DNA of 64,000 nucleotides, taken from assembly GCA_012064385.1 (NCBI GenBank), contig QRDG01000524.1, positions 145,110 through 209,109 of the forward strand, given 5' to 3'. The notes below the pieces were generated by a model. That model had not been told where the DNA came from, searched no databases, and worked only from the letters and a program-made list of their open reading frames with translations. A program made the translations under genes and the position numbers. Positions 36,101 through 46,900 of the stretch are shown piece after piece. Origin of the DNA: Puccinellia tenuiflora (lineage: Eukaryota > Streptophyta > Magnoliopsida > Poales > Poaceae). The stretch's first letter is position 1. Every line of letters begins with the position of its first letter.

Positions 36101-39100
36101 CTGCGGGGTATTACAATGCTCTCCTCAAAGAAGATTGCTTCCACAGCCGCATGTACCCTGGTGCCCTAGACAACTCGTCCACCAGACGCTCAGGTTCTTT
36201 GGGGCACTTGCCCTTAGCATTCAGATATTTCACCACAGCACGGGCTCCCTCTTGCAGCCCATGACAGTGGTCAAGCATCTCATGAAGTTGTTTGCTAGTG
36301 GGCAGCTTGAGTTTTGGGGAGTCAGCCCCTGCAGAAAGGAAATCAGTGATTGTCAGTCTAAAAGCAGTTCAGAAAGATGCAAAAAGGAAGTAAGCAAAAG
36401 CTACAAACTTACCAAATATGTGTTGGCACATGGCCCCAATGCCCTTGCGGCAAGTGTCAAAGACGGCTTTCAGATCATTGTGTGCCTTTTGGGCAACCCT
36501 CTTAGCATCTGCAGATTCTCTCTTCACCTGCTCCAGTTGAGCAGATAAAGCTTTCAGTTCCTTCTCCAATTGAAGAGAGTGCTCTTTTTCAGCTTGAGCA
36601 GACCTGGCACTAGCAGCTGCCTGGTCCTCTAGCTCCTTCATATCCCTCTTCATCTTGGAGATAAGGCTCTGCAATCACAAGTCATGGCTTACAAGTCAGA
36701 ATTGACAGGTCGCAGCTTACAAGTCAGAATTGACAAGTCGCAGCTTACAAGTCAGAATTGACAAGTCGTAGCTTACAAGTTAGAACTGATAAGTCAGGCT
36801 TTACAAGTCAGCGCAGAGAAGTCATGAGCTCCAAGTCGTCACAAGTTAACAACTTGGCGCTTGGGGGCTACTCAGGAGTCAAATTTTTCTTTTACAACCA
36901 GCAGGCATGGGTCCTAGTCAAACAAGTCATCAGCTCCAAGTCGTCACAAGTCAACAACTTGGCGCTTGGGGGCTACTCGCAGAGCAAGAAATTTTTTCTA
37001 CAAGTTAAGTACCAGTAAATTGCACTGATTTGTAGCTCCAAGTCGTTGCAGGCTGACAACTCGGTGCTTGGGGCTACTCATGGAAAAGTTTTTTGGTCCA
37101 AAGGACCCGACAGATAGCAAATCAGCAGCCCCGAGTCTTAGTAGAGCTAAGGACTCAGTGCTTGGGGGCTACAGTGCGCAAGTTTTTTCTACACAATAGT
37201 TGAGTTCAATTTCAAAGCAAAGCACCTATCCTAGTCACAAGCCACTACAGACATGCGCTTGGGGGCTACTGCAATAGGAGGCTATCAGAAAGCATAAAGG
37301 ATAGAAGTCAAAAGCTTACGTTATGAATCATGTGAAGGGACCTAAGAGCCGCTTGCTCATCATCCTTTAGCCTGGCGGATTGATCATTCAGGTCGACTGC
37401 TTTAGCATAAGCTTCAGAGAAAGACATATTGTCAGACACCCGAAGTCGGCTGTAGTCAATAGAGGACTTGGCCTTGTCGTTCGGTTGAGCCACAGGAGCC
37501 GCCTTCGGAGGAGCCGGATGAGCTTGAGGTGCGGCGACGTGAGTACCAGTCCCAGATGAGGGCTGGGCCACTTGCGGAGTCGCCTCCTGAGTCCTTGAAG
37601 GGGACTCGAGAATAGTGGGAGCTACGGTTGCACCAGCAGATGCAGGGGTGGAGGGACCCGTCCCCGTGCTTGTTGTTTGAGAAGCCGAAGGAGGGACGGG
37701 TCCACGAGCAGAGGTGACATCAGTCATGCCTGGGAGCTTGGTCACCTTGACACAAGGCCGAGCCCTGAAATATACGAAGACAGAAGTTAGCAATAAATCT
37801 AATGAGAAGGAAAAGCAGAAGTCATTCCAATGCAAGTACAGTAAACAGAGGAGTCTTACCCAGCATTAGTTTCCAGGTCCAAGGAGGCCTGAGAGTCTGA
37901 AGAGGGCATTGACATGCCGGAGTGATAGGAGTCGCCCTTGCTAGGAGGAGAAGTCGACTTCCGTTGGTGCAAAACTGGCAGAGGCTCAGGAGCATCTGTA
38001 GGCCCATCGGAGCGTAATTTCCTCTTCCTAGCAGCGACCATGCTCTGCACACGTTCTTCAGGCTTAGCAGGCGAGCGAGTTGATCCAAGAACTCGAGAAA
38101 GGGGTACCTTGGGAACAGCCTCTCGAGACCCGTTGTTATGGGAAGCCGGGGAGGAAGAGGAGTGACTTTTGGCTGAGGACTCTTCAGATAGGGATGGCTG
38201 AGCAGCAGCAGCCTCAGAAGTTGTGTGAGCTTGCTCAGTGACAGGAGCCTCCGGAGAGGACTCGTCTTCATCAGTATCATCCACAATAGGAGCCTCTGGA
38301 GAGGACTCCTCATCTTCATCGTCATCATCACCATCATTTGCAACCGGGGCCTCCTGAGAGGACTCCTCGTCTGCATCATCATCATCTTCAGCATCCTCTG
38401 CCACAGTTGTTTGCTCTGTGATAGGGGTCTCTTCCTCAACCTCAGCCTCGGCTTCAGTTTCATTCTTAGTGCCAGCTCCAGAGGCCGGCTTCCAGAAGGA
38501 GTCGGTGAGCTGCAAGAGAGTCAGAGAAAATGAGTTAACAAGCGATACAGGTAAAAGCAAGTCAGAAATGTGGTAAAGTGTAAATCTTACATCAGGATCC
38601 GGATTGGTGGAGCAGAAGGGTTGGAGCCCAAAGTGTCCCTGGTCCTTCACCGGCTTCCCAGTCAGCTTTTTGATGAGCCGACCGAGCTCAGGACCATCTG
38701 ACAGCTGCTCTGTCACCTGGAGGTCGTCGCCCGCGCAGCGAGTATATGTGCAAATAAGCCGAGTCCTATGACTCAGCGGCTGAATCCTCCAAGTTGTCCA
38801 GCAGCGGACTAGGTCCATATTCTCCAGGTTGTGGGATAGAAGGGCCCGAATCCTAGAGATCGAAGACTCAACTTTTGGTCGGGCGGCCTCTGAGCATCTA
38901 GCCTTCATCAGGGGAGTCGCCTCCAGGCGATCTTCAGAGAATGGAGGAAGTTTAGGTTCATTTGCAGGTGAGGTGTCCTTGCAGTAGAAGAAAGTCTTGT
39001 GCCAATCCTTGACATGGTTGGGGAAGATAGGTTTTGGGAAAACAGAATGGAGGCGCCGTTGAAGAGCGACGGCGCCGCATTGCAGAAGGGGGCCGCCGGA

Positions 39101-42100
39101 TGTTTCGGGCTGAGGGTTGCAATAAAAGAGTTCAAGCCAGAGGTCAAGATCTGGCTTGATTTGGAGGTAATCCTCACACAAAGTGACAAAATTGGACAAT
39201 GTGAGGATAGAATTGGGAGCTAAGTCATGAATCCGCAGCTTATAAAGATCAAGGAGTTGCCGGAAGAAGAGGTTACCAGGGGGCGTAAACCCGCGGAACA
39301 AATGTTCCGTGAAAACCACAACCTCGTCCTTAGCGGGAGCAGGCACCACCTCATCCCCTGGGGCCCGAGCTTTTGCGTTGGAGGGAATAAGGCCGGTGAG
39401 CCGGTGCGTCTTCAATTGCTCAGCTGTAACCGTAGATCCGCCCCAGTCGGCGGAGATCGATCGCTTCGATGAGGATTTGGCGGCGGCTGCGGCGGCGATG
39501 TCAACCGTCCTGCTTGATGAGGAGGCCTTGGCCTTGGGTGCAACCTTGGCGCGCTTGGGAGCCATGGCGAGCATACGGAGTGTGCTGCACGCGGGAAGAA
39601 AAGAGCAAAGGAGAAAGAGAATTTTTGGAGGCGAAAGGGGCAAGTGAGGACACTGGACCCTACCCTTCGTGATTTATAAGAGGGGAAAAAACCCTAGAAA
39701 GCAACAGTAGCGGTTCACAGTTAAGTTATGGATAACGGTTCAGTGATTAAAAAGTCATATAGGAAATAAAAAAGGGAAAGACAAGTCACAGAAGTGGAAG
39801 GAGTCGGCTTGTCTCAGAGTGGCGAGTCCTGTGACAGTAAAAGTTAAGAGTCAAGTTCCTCAGTCCTTGTTCGTGAGAGTCATAACAAACTCGGCCAGCT
39901 AATGCAAAGGCAAGAGTGGTGACTCAAACGAGGAATGAGGATGGACTCATTTTTTATGTGTGTTATGTTTTCATGCAGGAATTCATCTTGGAGCTAGCAG
40001 TAGGCGACTTCTGAGTTGGTGACTCAGATTGAAGAAGTCGAACCAAGGAGTCGACTCGAGGAGTCAGAGGGAGCCGCAAAGCTGCACCCAAGATAAATTC
40101 GGGGGCTACTGATGGGGGGATACTTTCTAGGTAGGCCCATGGACCTGGAAAGTAGACCCGCCAAGATCAAGAAGGCCAAAGCCGAGTCACGCATCAAGTC
40201 GCATGGGCTGGGCTGGAGACAAGCCGACCAAGGCCCATGACGGAGAAGGGACCCGTCAAGAAGGAGTCCAAGCACAACCCGGAGCCCTAACTTGGAAGAC
40301 CAAGACGTAGAGTAGGACTCCGTATTCTAGTGTGACTCGGTGTAAGTTGTAAGTCCAGGGACCCGGCCACCTTTATAAGCGGGGTCCTGGACCTTAGATC
40401 GACAAGTCTTAAGCCATCAAATCCTAAGCAATCCAGAAACACCAGATTCATAGTCGCCGACTCCCCAGATAGGAGCCGGAACCCTGTAATCGAGATCAGT
40501 TCTAGAGCAATAAAGAGAAGCAGGAAGTAGGTCTTTACCTCTAATCAAGAGGGGCCGAACTTGGGTAAATCTGTGTCCCTAGGCGAGATTAACCTCTCCT
40601 ACGTACTTCGATCATCAATGGCCCCAGAACTCACCTTCCCAAAGGAAGGACTTGCCGTGACAACCCCACGACAAATAGCATCTAGCTGAAAACCCGAAAA
40701 TTGACATGTAGATAGCAAAGTTACTAAAAAGTTACATTTTTGGGTTCAGTACATGAAAAAACAGCATCTAGCTGAAAACCCGAAAATTCACATGTAGATA
40801 GAAAAGTTACATCAGATATCATGTTTTTTTATTGGAGCTAGTCACAAATGATAATTCCTTTTGACAGACAGATGCAATTTTTTCACCCAAAGAAGATCAG
40901 CATGAGAAACAAAAAATAATATCTGTACAATTTCTGTTTTTTTGTTTTGGTACTTTGTTTACATTTATTGAATGAGAAACAAAATAACATCTGTACAATT
41001 TCTATGTAGTTAGCAACAAAAATTGTAGTCGAAAAAAAAGTGGGATAGTTACTTACAAGTTCTTTGTGGTCGAGCCTGTTAGTGTCGGTGAAGCAGAAAG
41101 TTCTTTTGACCTCCTTTACCTTGAACTGACAGTCAATCAAGTATTTCTGGGGGATTGATGAACAAAATGTAGTATCAGTATTCAGTTTTGGCAGGAGAAA
41201 AAATGTTACATGTACAATTATGTTATTGGAACTTACAGACATGCGAAGAGGCATGATAAGTTTCTTGGGATTTTTGTTTTCTTCTTTGATGATTTGGATG
41301 CCGAATTCACAAACCATATTTATAAGCCTCTTGCCTGGTTTTACTGAATCAGCCAGAGCCCCTAGCGAGACCCACATGAGTCCAGTGTCAATGACATTTT
41401 CATTGTTCTTCGTTGACTTGGTTTTGTCGCCGTGGCTGCATACAAGTTTGTATAGTTCATCTACACCCCTGCTGACAGTGTACGCCTTCTTGTTTCCAGT
41501 GTCAACGAAAGGTGGTTTCAGACAGTTCGCGGCCTTGATAACCCTCTTCTGGTATTCATGTGCCACTGGTGTTTTGCTTGCGTCCGACGCATCAACATCC
41601 TTGCTGCACCCTGCTTGATCGTCAGGCCCCTCCTGAGTGTCAAAGCCCAAGTTGAAACTAGGAGCATCTGGTGCTGCAGCCAACTTTTGTTTGCGCTTCT
41701 CATCTTCGGACGCACTGAAGCTTAATCTCCTGAAGATTGGATCTTGCGCTTGCGGGCTTGTATGATCTTCTGTTTGTGGTGTTGTGCCTGCATTTGGCTC
41801 TGTCTTCTGATCCCCAATAGCAGGACTCTTTGTAGCCGCACTTGTTTGGAGTGTCAATTTTGATCTAGTTACTATCTGGCTTGGCACAACAGACGGACTA
41901 CATTGCCCCGTAGTTTGTTTTATGGGTGAATGTAATCTCCTTGGACTCTTAGTTGCAGGTTCAACTTCTGGCGCTCTGACGTTTGTCTCTGTGATTGATG
42001 CCATCTCCACACGAGCAGCTGCTCTGGTTCTGTATTTGCTAGGCGAAACTGCTGCGGAGGTTGCAGGTTCAACTTCTGGCGCTCCGACGTTTGTCTCTGT

Positions 42101-45100
42101 GATTGATGCCATCTCCACACAGGCAGCTGCTCTGGTTCTGTATTTGCTAGGCGAAACTGTTGCGGAAGATATCCCCTGTTTGTCTGACTGCGGGTGTTCT
42201 TCGAATGTAACTATTTTCCTCTTTCTTCCTCTTGGTTTTGGGACTTCGATATGCAGCAGTTTTCTGGTAAGGTTATCGCGTTCATTTGTGTCCACCATAC
42301 TTGGCGGATCAACTAACTTCATTTCTTCTTTTTCTTTAAGGCTCTGTATCATACCATGAAATGCGTCCCTGGCTGGTTTGGCCAGCCCAATGTCCAGGAA
42401 GACTGGCTCCTCGAATTGTTTGATGTCTGGGATTTTGGGTTCCTTCTTTGGTTCTCCCTTGACAAACTCGAAGAAATTGATTTTACTTGTTGATTTCCTT
42501 CTGATGTTGAAAGGGTCACTGTCAAACCGATAAGTGACTTCATCTTCGTCACTGTCCTCGTAGTTGTCATCCGTTATTTTGCCTGCTTGTGCATTCTGTG
42601 GTGGTGTCTTGTTGTGCACCTTGTCTGTAGTTGATGCAAAATGCTGAGCTCCTGTCTCCACTGTCGGTATCGTGTTTGATTCATGAGCTCCTGTGACGAG
42701 TGCTGCTGGTAGACACGTGTTTGGTTGACCAGACTCTTCCAGTAATGGCTGCCGAGCACGCTCGTCTGGTTGCACAGGAGCATCCTTGGTTATTTCACCT
42801 TGTGCTCTGTTGTTCGGATCCACGTGCACTTCTGTTGGTGCTCCTTTGTCTTGATCCGAAGGCTCAACCCTGTGCGCCGCTCCACTACCACATATGCCAT
42901 CATCTGGTTTGGGGTGTTCGTGCTTGTCGGAGTTCATGCTTGTTTCAAGCCTCTCTTCTGTGCTGATAGCCTGATGACCTGAGTGGCTGCCCTCTAATCT
43001 GCTTCTCCTTACTTTTGCGACCGTGTGTCTTGACTTGCTCTTTGCTTTCTTACTTTTCAGAATCGGTTTGCGCGTAAGCTCGGAGAGCATGTTTTGCAGA
43101 CCCTTCTCGAAGCCAGAGCAGGCTCCCTGCACAGCTTGTACGCAGATATCTCTTTCCTATTAATGTAATGTAAACAACGATTTAATATCGGAAAGAAGCA
43201 TCATTATTTCACTCCAAAAACAAAAACTCCAAACAAAAAAACAGGGATGAAGCATCTGATCTACTTGGGTGAAAAATATTGCATACTACCTCTGTCTGCC
43301 AAAAGGAATTATCATTTGTGATTTGAAGTTACATTTTTTAACTAGCTCCAATAAAAAATGTAACTAGCTCCAATAAAAAACAAAGAAAACATGATATCTG
43401 CTACTGCATTTGGTTGTTTTTGACACAGATGGGGCTTACTTGATCTGAGCACCTGGCCGGAGTGCACAGATGTAAAAATTCCGCCGGATAATGAAATTAC
43501 ATTCTAGGGTGTGTACGGGGTTGGAGATGGGGCTTACTTGATCTGAGCACCTGGCCGGAGTGTTAAGTATGACAAACAGTTGAATTTTTTCTGGATCGGA
43601 GAAAAGGATGCTCTGTTCTTGCTGGGCCTTATCAGTTCTTGTTCTCTCGTTCCTCATGGTTTCGGACTGGCTGTTTGCAGGATGATGTCCGTCAGCTGGT
43701 GAATAATCCACATTGGTGTTGCCGTTGACAAAATAATCGCCATGGTCATATTCTTCTTCATCATGATAGTTGGTGTCATTATCGACAGGCTGGTCATCAC
43801 ATTCATCTTGATTGTTGGTGTCATTGTCGACGAGCTGGTCATCTTGATTGTTGGTGTCATTGTCGACGGGCTGGTCATCATGATTGTCTCCATTTTCGGA
43901 CTGTTCCACATCATGATCATTAATTATCCAATCCAGCAGACTGACCATGCTCTGTACTTTCATTAGCAGATCCTGTGGCACCGTTTCCTCTAAAACAGGC
44001 TTTAAGCTATGAATAAAAAAAAAGTGCATATGTTTGTTGTAAAAAGGATGGATGCTGGGGCAAGCGAAAAAAGAGGAAGCTAGGCACATACCGGTGCTTT
44101 CCCAAACGTCCCATCACTCCATGTGTCCTGACTGATTGCTTTCCTCACCATTTCGTTCGTCCACACGGTGACTCTAGTTCCTTCCTGATTGACTTCAACA
44201 TCTTGTAGATCAAGTGAATCTAGGTACTTGACCTGACAGATAAAAAGGTATAAGTAAGTACGACCTACACAAGAAAAGGCAAAAAATAACTGACATTGTA
44301 TTTTATTGAGGAAAAGTGATCACATACCGTGAAGTATAGCATGCATGCCTTTAGAATGCCCTTATCTACACAAGATTTTGCTGCTTTTATCAACATTCTG
44401 ATCACGAACTTGCAAATATTGAGCTGCTTGGCTTCTTTAATGTTGCAAAGAGATGGGTAGATCCTAGGGCTTATGTGCGTGCCTGTAGTTGGCGCCACTA
44501 CAGAGCACATTGCATACACTGTCCAGAGCCTGAGGTACGTCAAATCAGCTGTCTTCCTTTGGATTATCTTTTTCTCCAGAAACGTAAAGGTGGGCTGTTT
44601 GCTGCTGTCATGCCCCATCTGCTTTAACATGTAAGCTACTGAGTCTTGATCAAGTTCATATCTAACTTCTTCATTGCCCCATGGCACCCCAAGAACTTGG
44701 TACACAGATTCTTCATCCACAGGGATTGTACCTCGCCCAGGGAAAACCAGCTCGCATGTAGTTGGGTTGAAGCAGTGCATCAGGAACTTACATAGATCAG
44801 GGTATAGCCTTGAGCACTTTATGTTTGCCAAACCACCAAAATCTGCCTTTGTCACCATTAACTTCTGCTCTGGCGACATGTGTGGATATATTCTGACCAG
44901 CTTCGCAGGGGACGCACGCTGGTAAGGTTTTTTCCGCTCGACCATGATCTGTCATGCAAAATGGTCAGAACCAAAAAAGCTACTCAGAGAGATATGTATT
45001 TTCACAGCCCCTAATATGACATTTTTACATCCTAGCTTGTTACTTACATGTTTATCAGCTCCATGGCTGTTGTCGTCGATCTCTTTCGTCCTTGTGATCT

Positions 45101-45233
45101 CTGTTGCAACGGTTTTGGCTGCTGAACTCCGTTGTCGCAGTGTAAGTTTCCGGTGCAATAAACTGAGTTTTGATTGGGGCCTCTTTGATGACTTGGAGCT
45201 GCTGTTGCTACGACTGTAATTTTTCTTCGTCAT
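23021..45233 (-). CDS. MULE-borne Ulp1/C48 peptidase gene, split by an intronic Gypsy insertion
   Basis: Minus-strand exons: about 45233-45053, about 44950-44330, about 44235-44092, 44006-43538, 43156-41237, 41146-41057, 23537-23269 and 23180-23021. Exon 2 is a conserved plant-transposon domain of the DUF1985/aminotransferase-like kind (from the RIYPHMSP motif on). Exon 4 is acidic with NDTNNQDD-type repeats. Exon 5 (640 codons) is a long charged linker with a duplicated segment. The last two exons carry the C48 core: His in SSGHYFL, Asp in FEVMD and Cys in HDCGFF. Intron 6 contains the whole 16.8 kb Gypsy element. Exon 6 ends in phase 0, exon 7 starts in phase 0, and the exon 7/8 junction also keeps frame, so the message could still be translated if the giant intron is spliced. 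SUMO-protease function is inferred. Confidence 0.7.
23856..24419 (+). repeat. 5' LTR of the Tat Gypsy element
   Basis: 564 bp, starts TGATGGGG and ends CCCACGACA. A CTTTATAAG TATA-like box lies near 24116. Confidence 0.95.
24420..24440 (+). promoter_or_regulatory. Primer binding site of the Tat element
   Basis: GTTGGCGCCCACCGTGGGG begins at the first base after the LTR. Confidence 0.8.
24445..26660 (+). pseudogene. gag and protease of the Tat element, frameshifted
   Basis: The reading frame probably starts at ATG 24445, shifts frame near 24686 and continues in the 625-codon frame 24783-26660. Gag capsid text (W..L...A..W near 25010) is followed by a Gln/Asn-rich linker, a Cys/His knuckle (around residue 268 of the second frame, CPKHARNGKCGH) and an aspartic protease with the plant-Gypsy active site LMDGGSSIN (Asp438). 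An extra base near 26653 moves the frame out at 26660, so the join to RT is broken. Gag packages genomic RNA; the protease matures the polyprotein. Confidence 0.85.
26661..29897 (+). pseudogene. pol (RT, RNase H, integrase) of the Tat element, with stops and a frameshift
   Basis: The N-terminal RT part is interrupted by TAG near 26668, TGA at 26938-26940 and a one-base loss near 27052. From 27054 a 947-codon frame is open. It contains the RT core YVDDVV (residues 66-71), RNase H with Asp355, Glu393 and Asp417, a zinc-binding HHCC region (CDGCQRY) and an integrase with Asp653, Asp712 and Glu748, an exact DD35E spacing. No chromodomain is seen, which fits Tat rather than chromovirus lineages. 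Four lesions in gag-pol make the copy non-autonomous. Confidence 0.88.
29898..30704. other. 3' flank of pol and end of the antisense gene
   Basis: Non-coding on plus. On minus, 30690-30510 reads as a Pro/Lys-rich tail (DAQKQEELAKHM and so on) that probably was the original C-terminus of the antisense gene, now out of frame with its main exon. Confidence 0.45.
32695..32830 (+). repeat. Three direct repeats of about 55 bp
   Basis: Units share TTCAAATCATTTCCACTTAAG or close variants, followed by GATCTTTGAAT. Confidence 0.75.
33094..33141 (+). repeat. CT microsatellite
   Basis: About 24 CT units, followed by GC-rich sequence. Such tracts are common in plant promoters and 5' leaders. Confidence 0.9.
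36670..37319. repeat. Intron with short direct repeats
   Basis: Intron of the antisense gene with recurring CAAGTCAGAATTGACAAGTC and GGCGCTTGGGGGCTACTC words. The GGGGGCTAC motif resembles the PPT of the element. Confidence 0.6.
39644..40090. other. Region between antisense gene and 3' LTR
   Basis: Probable promoter of the antisense gene (read leftward); GACTCGG-type words abound. No ORF. Confidence 0.4.
40091..40109 (+). promoter_or_regulatory. Polypurine tract of the Tat element
   Basis: AGATAAATTCGGGGGCTAC precedes the 3' LTR directly. Confidence 0.7.
40110..40673 (+). repeat. 3' LTR of the Tat Gypsy element
   Basis: 564 bp, five substitutions relative to the 5' LTR and no indels. Confidence 0.95.
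40679..40830 (+). repeat. Tandem repeats at the Gypsy target site
   Basis: The insertion site is itself repetitive. AGCATCTAGCTGAAAACCCG and GTTCAGTACATGAAAAA occur here twice, and a related copy lies at 23765-23855 on the other side of the element. Confidence 0.7.
41940..42150 (-). repeat. Internal duplication in exon 5 of the MULE C48 gene
   Basis: A segment of about 117 bp is repeated in tandem and in frame, giving two copies of a YRTRAA(A/R)VEMASI peptide unit. Confidence 0.8.
43428..43562 (-). repeat. 37-bp duplication spanning a splice donor
   Basis: GATGGGGCTTACTTGATCTG and the next 17 bases occur at 43428-43464 and 43526-43562. On the minus strand each copy contains the exon 4 end and its GTAAGC donor, giving two equivalent 5' splice sites. 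Confidence 0.8.
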
Positions 45234-45348
45234 TCTCCTCCTTTTGTACCCAACAAAAAATATAACAGAAAAAAAGTTATAACTAAGAATCGATGCCATA
45301 AAAAACTGGGGGACAATTTTCTTGCATCTGTTAATTGCATGTACTACT

Positions 45349-46190
45349 AGCATGGGCAGCACAGAAAAATTACATTCTGTTTTTGCTGGTTTTCGGCTAT
45401 AAAATTGCTTTGATCCCTAGTGCATTACAGAAATTACATTTGTAGACCAACGAAAATAATTTGCATCTAATAGAAACAGGGCAGCACACAAAAATTACAT
45501 TCTGTTTTTGCTGATTTTCGGCTATAAAATTGCTTTGATCCCTAGTGCATTACAGAAATTACATTTGTAGACCAACGAAAATAATTTGCATCTAATAAAA
45601 ACAGGGGCAGCACAGAAAAATTACATTCTGTTTTGCTGATTTTCGGCTATAAAATTGCTTTGATCCGTAGTGCATTACAGAAATTACATTTGTAGACCAA
45701 CAAAAATAATTTGCATCTAATAGCAACATGGGCAGCACACAAAAATTACATTCTATTTTGCTGGTTTTCGGCTATAAAATTGCTTTGATCCCTAGGGCAT
45801 TACAGAAATTACATTTGTAGACCAACAAAAAATAATTTGCATCTAATAACAACATGGGCAGCACACAAAAATTACATTTCGTTGCTGGTTTTCGGCTAGA
45901 AAAATGCTTTGACCCCTAGTGCATTACAAAAATACATTTGTAGACCAACAAAAATAATTTGCATCTAATAGCAGCATGGGCAGCACGCAAAAATTACAAT
46001 CCGTTGCTGGCAAAAAATACATTTCGTCTAGATAATTGATTTGAATCTGGTGAAGAACAAATTACATCTGTACAACAAACACAAACAGTTGCATGGACAG
46101 CACATAATTTACATCCTATTTTGCTGATAAAAAATGCATTTCGGCTAGAAGTTGATCTGAATCTGGTGAAGAAAAAATTACATCTAATAG
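45349..46190 (+). repeat. About seven tandem units of 125 bp
   Basis: Units recur with starts near 45370, 45495, 45621, 45746, 45871, 45993 and 46109. Each has AAATTACATTCTGT, TTTTCGGCTATAAAATTGC and ATTTGCATCTAATA. They lie upstream of the C48 gene at the right side of the MULE. Confidence 0.85.
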
Positions 46191-46900
46191 TAGCATCCGC
46201 AATTCAGGTTCTACATCTATTGGACTAGGTACTGATCCCACCAAAAAATGGAGCCCGCGGTTCCCTTAAAACATGGAAAATCCCTCCAAAAATTTCTGCA
46301 CTGCACAAACTCAACGCGTGAATATACAGGATCTGTGGACTGAGGGCGTTGTGATGTTACCTATCGCTTGCAGAGATCTTCGAGAGCTCGTCGAGCTGAT
46401 GTCGCCGGAGAAGAGGACGAACGCGTGTTGTCGCCCGCCAGGTCCCCTCCGTCCCCCGCCCACTCCTCCCCTCTCCGACGGCGCACGAACTGAGTGGAGG
46501 GGAGTCGCCGGGGGTCACCGCGCCACGCTTCCGCCTCAACTCCTCTGCCCCCCACCACACATCCTCTGCCACCTCCACCTGGAAGGCGCTAAATCGTGGT
46601 CGGCGACAATAAATTTGGAGGGATTCACCAGCGAACCGCGCGGAATCGCCAGGGAAATCGCCGGAGATGTGCGCGAGTGGGGGATTTTGGGGGCGGTGGA
46701 TGCGGGTGGAGAGGTCGGAAGGTGGGCGACGTTACCAAATTTTTTAAATCGAACAAAAATGCTCCGTACACACGCGTTGGTGCACCCCCATGGACCCCGC
46801 GACGTAACGGTCCACGGCGCGCGCCGTCGGATCCGCATCGCGTGGTTGCAACGAGTGAGCTCGCGATTGGTTAAAACAAAGTCAGCCAATAAATAGAATC
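46191..46900. other. GC-rich right end of the MULE
   Basis: CpG-rich sequence with overlapping frames on both strands, none with a domain. Best read as promoter and leader of the C48 gene plus the unresolved MULE terminus. Confidence 0.45.

Larger units (their letters stand above)
31149..36114. mobile_element. Non-coding LTR-like insertion inside the antisense gene
   Basis: About 4.97 kb, starting TGACATAAC and ending GGGGTATTACA on the plus strand. It separates codons of one exon of the antisense gene. It holds no retroelement protein, only AT-rich text, a CT microsatellite (33094-33141), GC-rich text after it (33150-33650) and a T/G-rich transcript-like part with many TGTG words. TG..CA ends and size suggest a solo LTR of a large Gypsy element. 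No matching 5-bp TSD is visible, so a recombination product is possible. Frames such as 33026-33595 are composition shadows. Confidence 0.55.
30705..39565 (-). pseudogene. Antisense gene of the Tat element (Transposase_28-like), disrupted
   Basis: Exons on minus: 39565 to about 38594, about 38512-37862, 37764-37320, 36669-36412, 36328-36115 and, beyond a 5 kb insertion, 31148-30706. The first exon (ATG at 39565, MAPKRAK) matches the plant 'putative gypsy-type transposon' domain: FFRQLLDLY, then LAPNSILTLSNFV and CEDYL, about residues 80-160 from the ATG. Exon 2 is highly acidic (E/D runs and repeated SSPEAP). Exon 4 is a coiled coil rich in Glu, Lys and Ala. Introns have clean GT..AG ends. 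The last exon ends early in another frame (TGA at 30706). Such antisense genes are known in Tat elements; their role is unknown. Confidence 0.7.
23856..40673 (+). mobile_element. Ty3/Gypsy retrotransposon, Tat type, 16.8 kb
   Basis: Complete element with 564-bp LTRs (23856-24419 and 40110-40673), perfect TSD AATAG (23851-23855 and 40674-40678), PBS and PPT. The plus strand encodes gag, protease, RT, RNase H and integrase in Gypsy order. The long region after pol (29.9-40.1 kb) holds an antisense multi-exon gene, as known for Tat-lineage elements such as Grande and RIRE2. LTRs differ at 5 of 564 positions (0.9%), about 0.3 million years at the commonly used 1.3e-8 rate. It inserted into an AT-rich tandem repeat in an intron of the MULE C48 gene. 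Confidence 0.93.
19400..46900. mobile_element. Mutator-like element (FAR1 transposase plus Ulp1 gene), ends approximate
   Basis: Two convergent genes, a FAR1/MULE transposase on plus (20415-22846) and a C48 protease gene on minus (45233-23021), lie between non-coding flanks with subterminal repeats (19568-20075 left, 45349-46190 right). Their 3' ends are only 175 bp apart, a layout like the convergent mudrA/mudrB pair of MuDR. ULP-like genes in MULEs are known as the Kaonashi type, which often lacks clear TIRs. I could not read TIRs or a 9-bp TSD with confidence, so both boundaries are uncertain by several hundred bases. Confidence 0.6.

Noticed and set aside
46273..46896. 207-codon frame at the MULE right end
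   Set aside because: GC-rich, no domain, opposite frames also open; better explained as promoter and leader.
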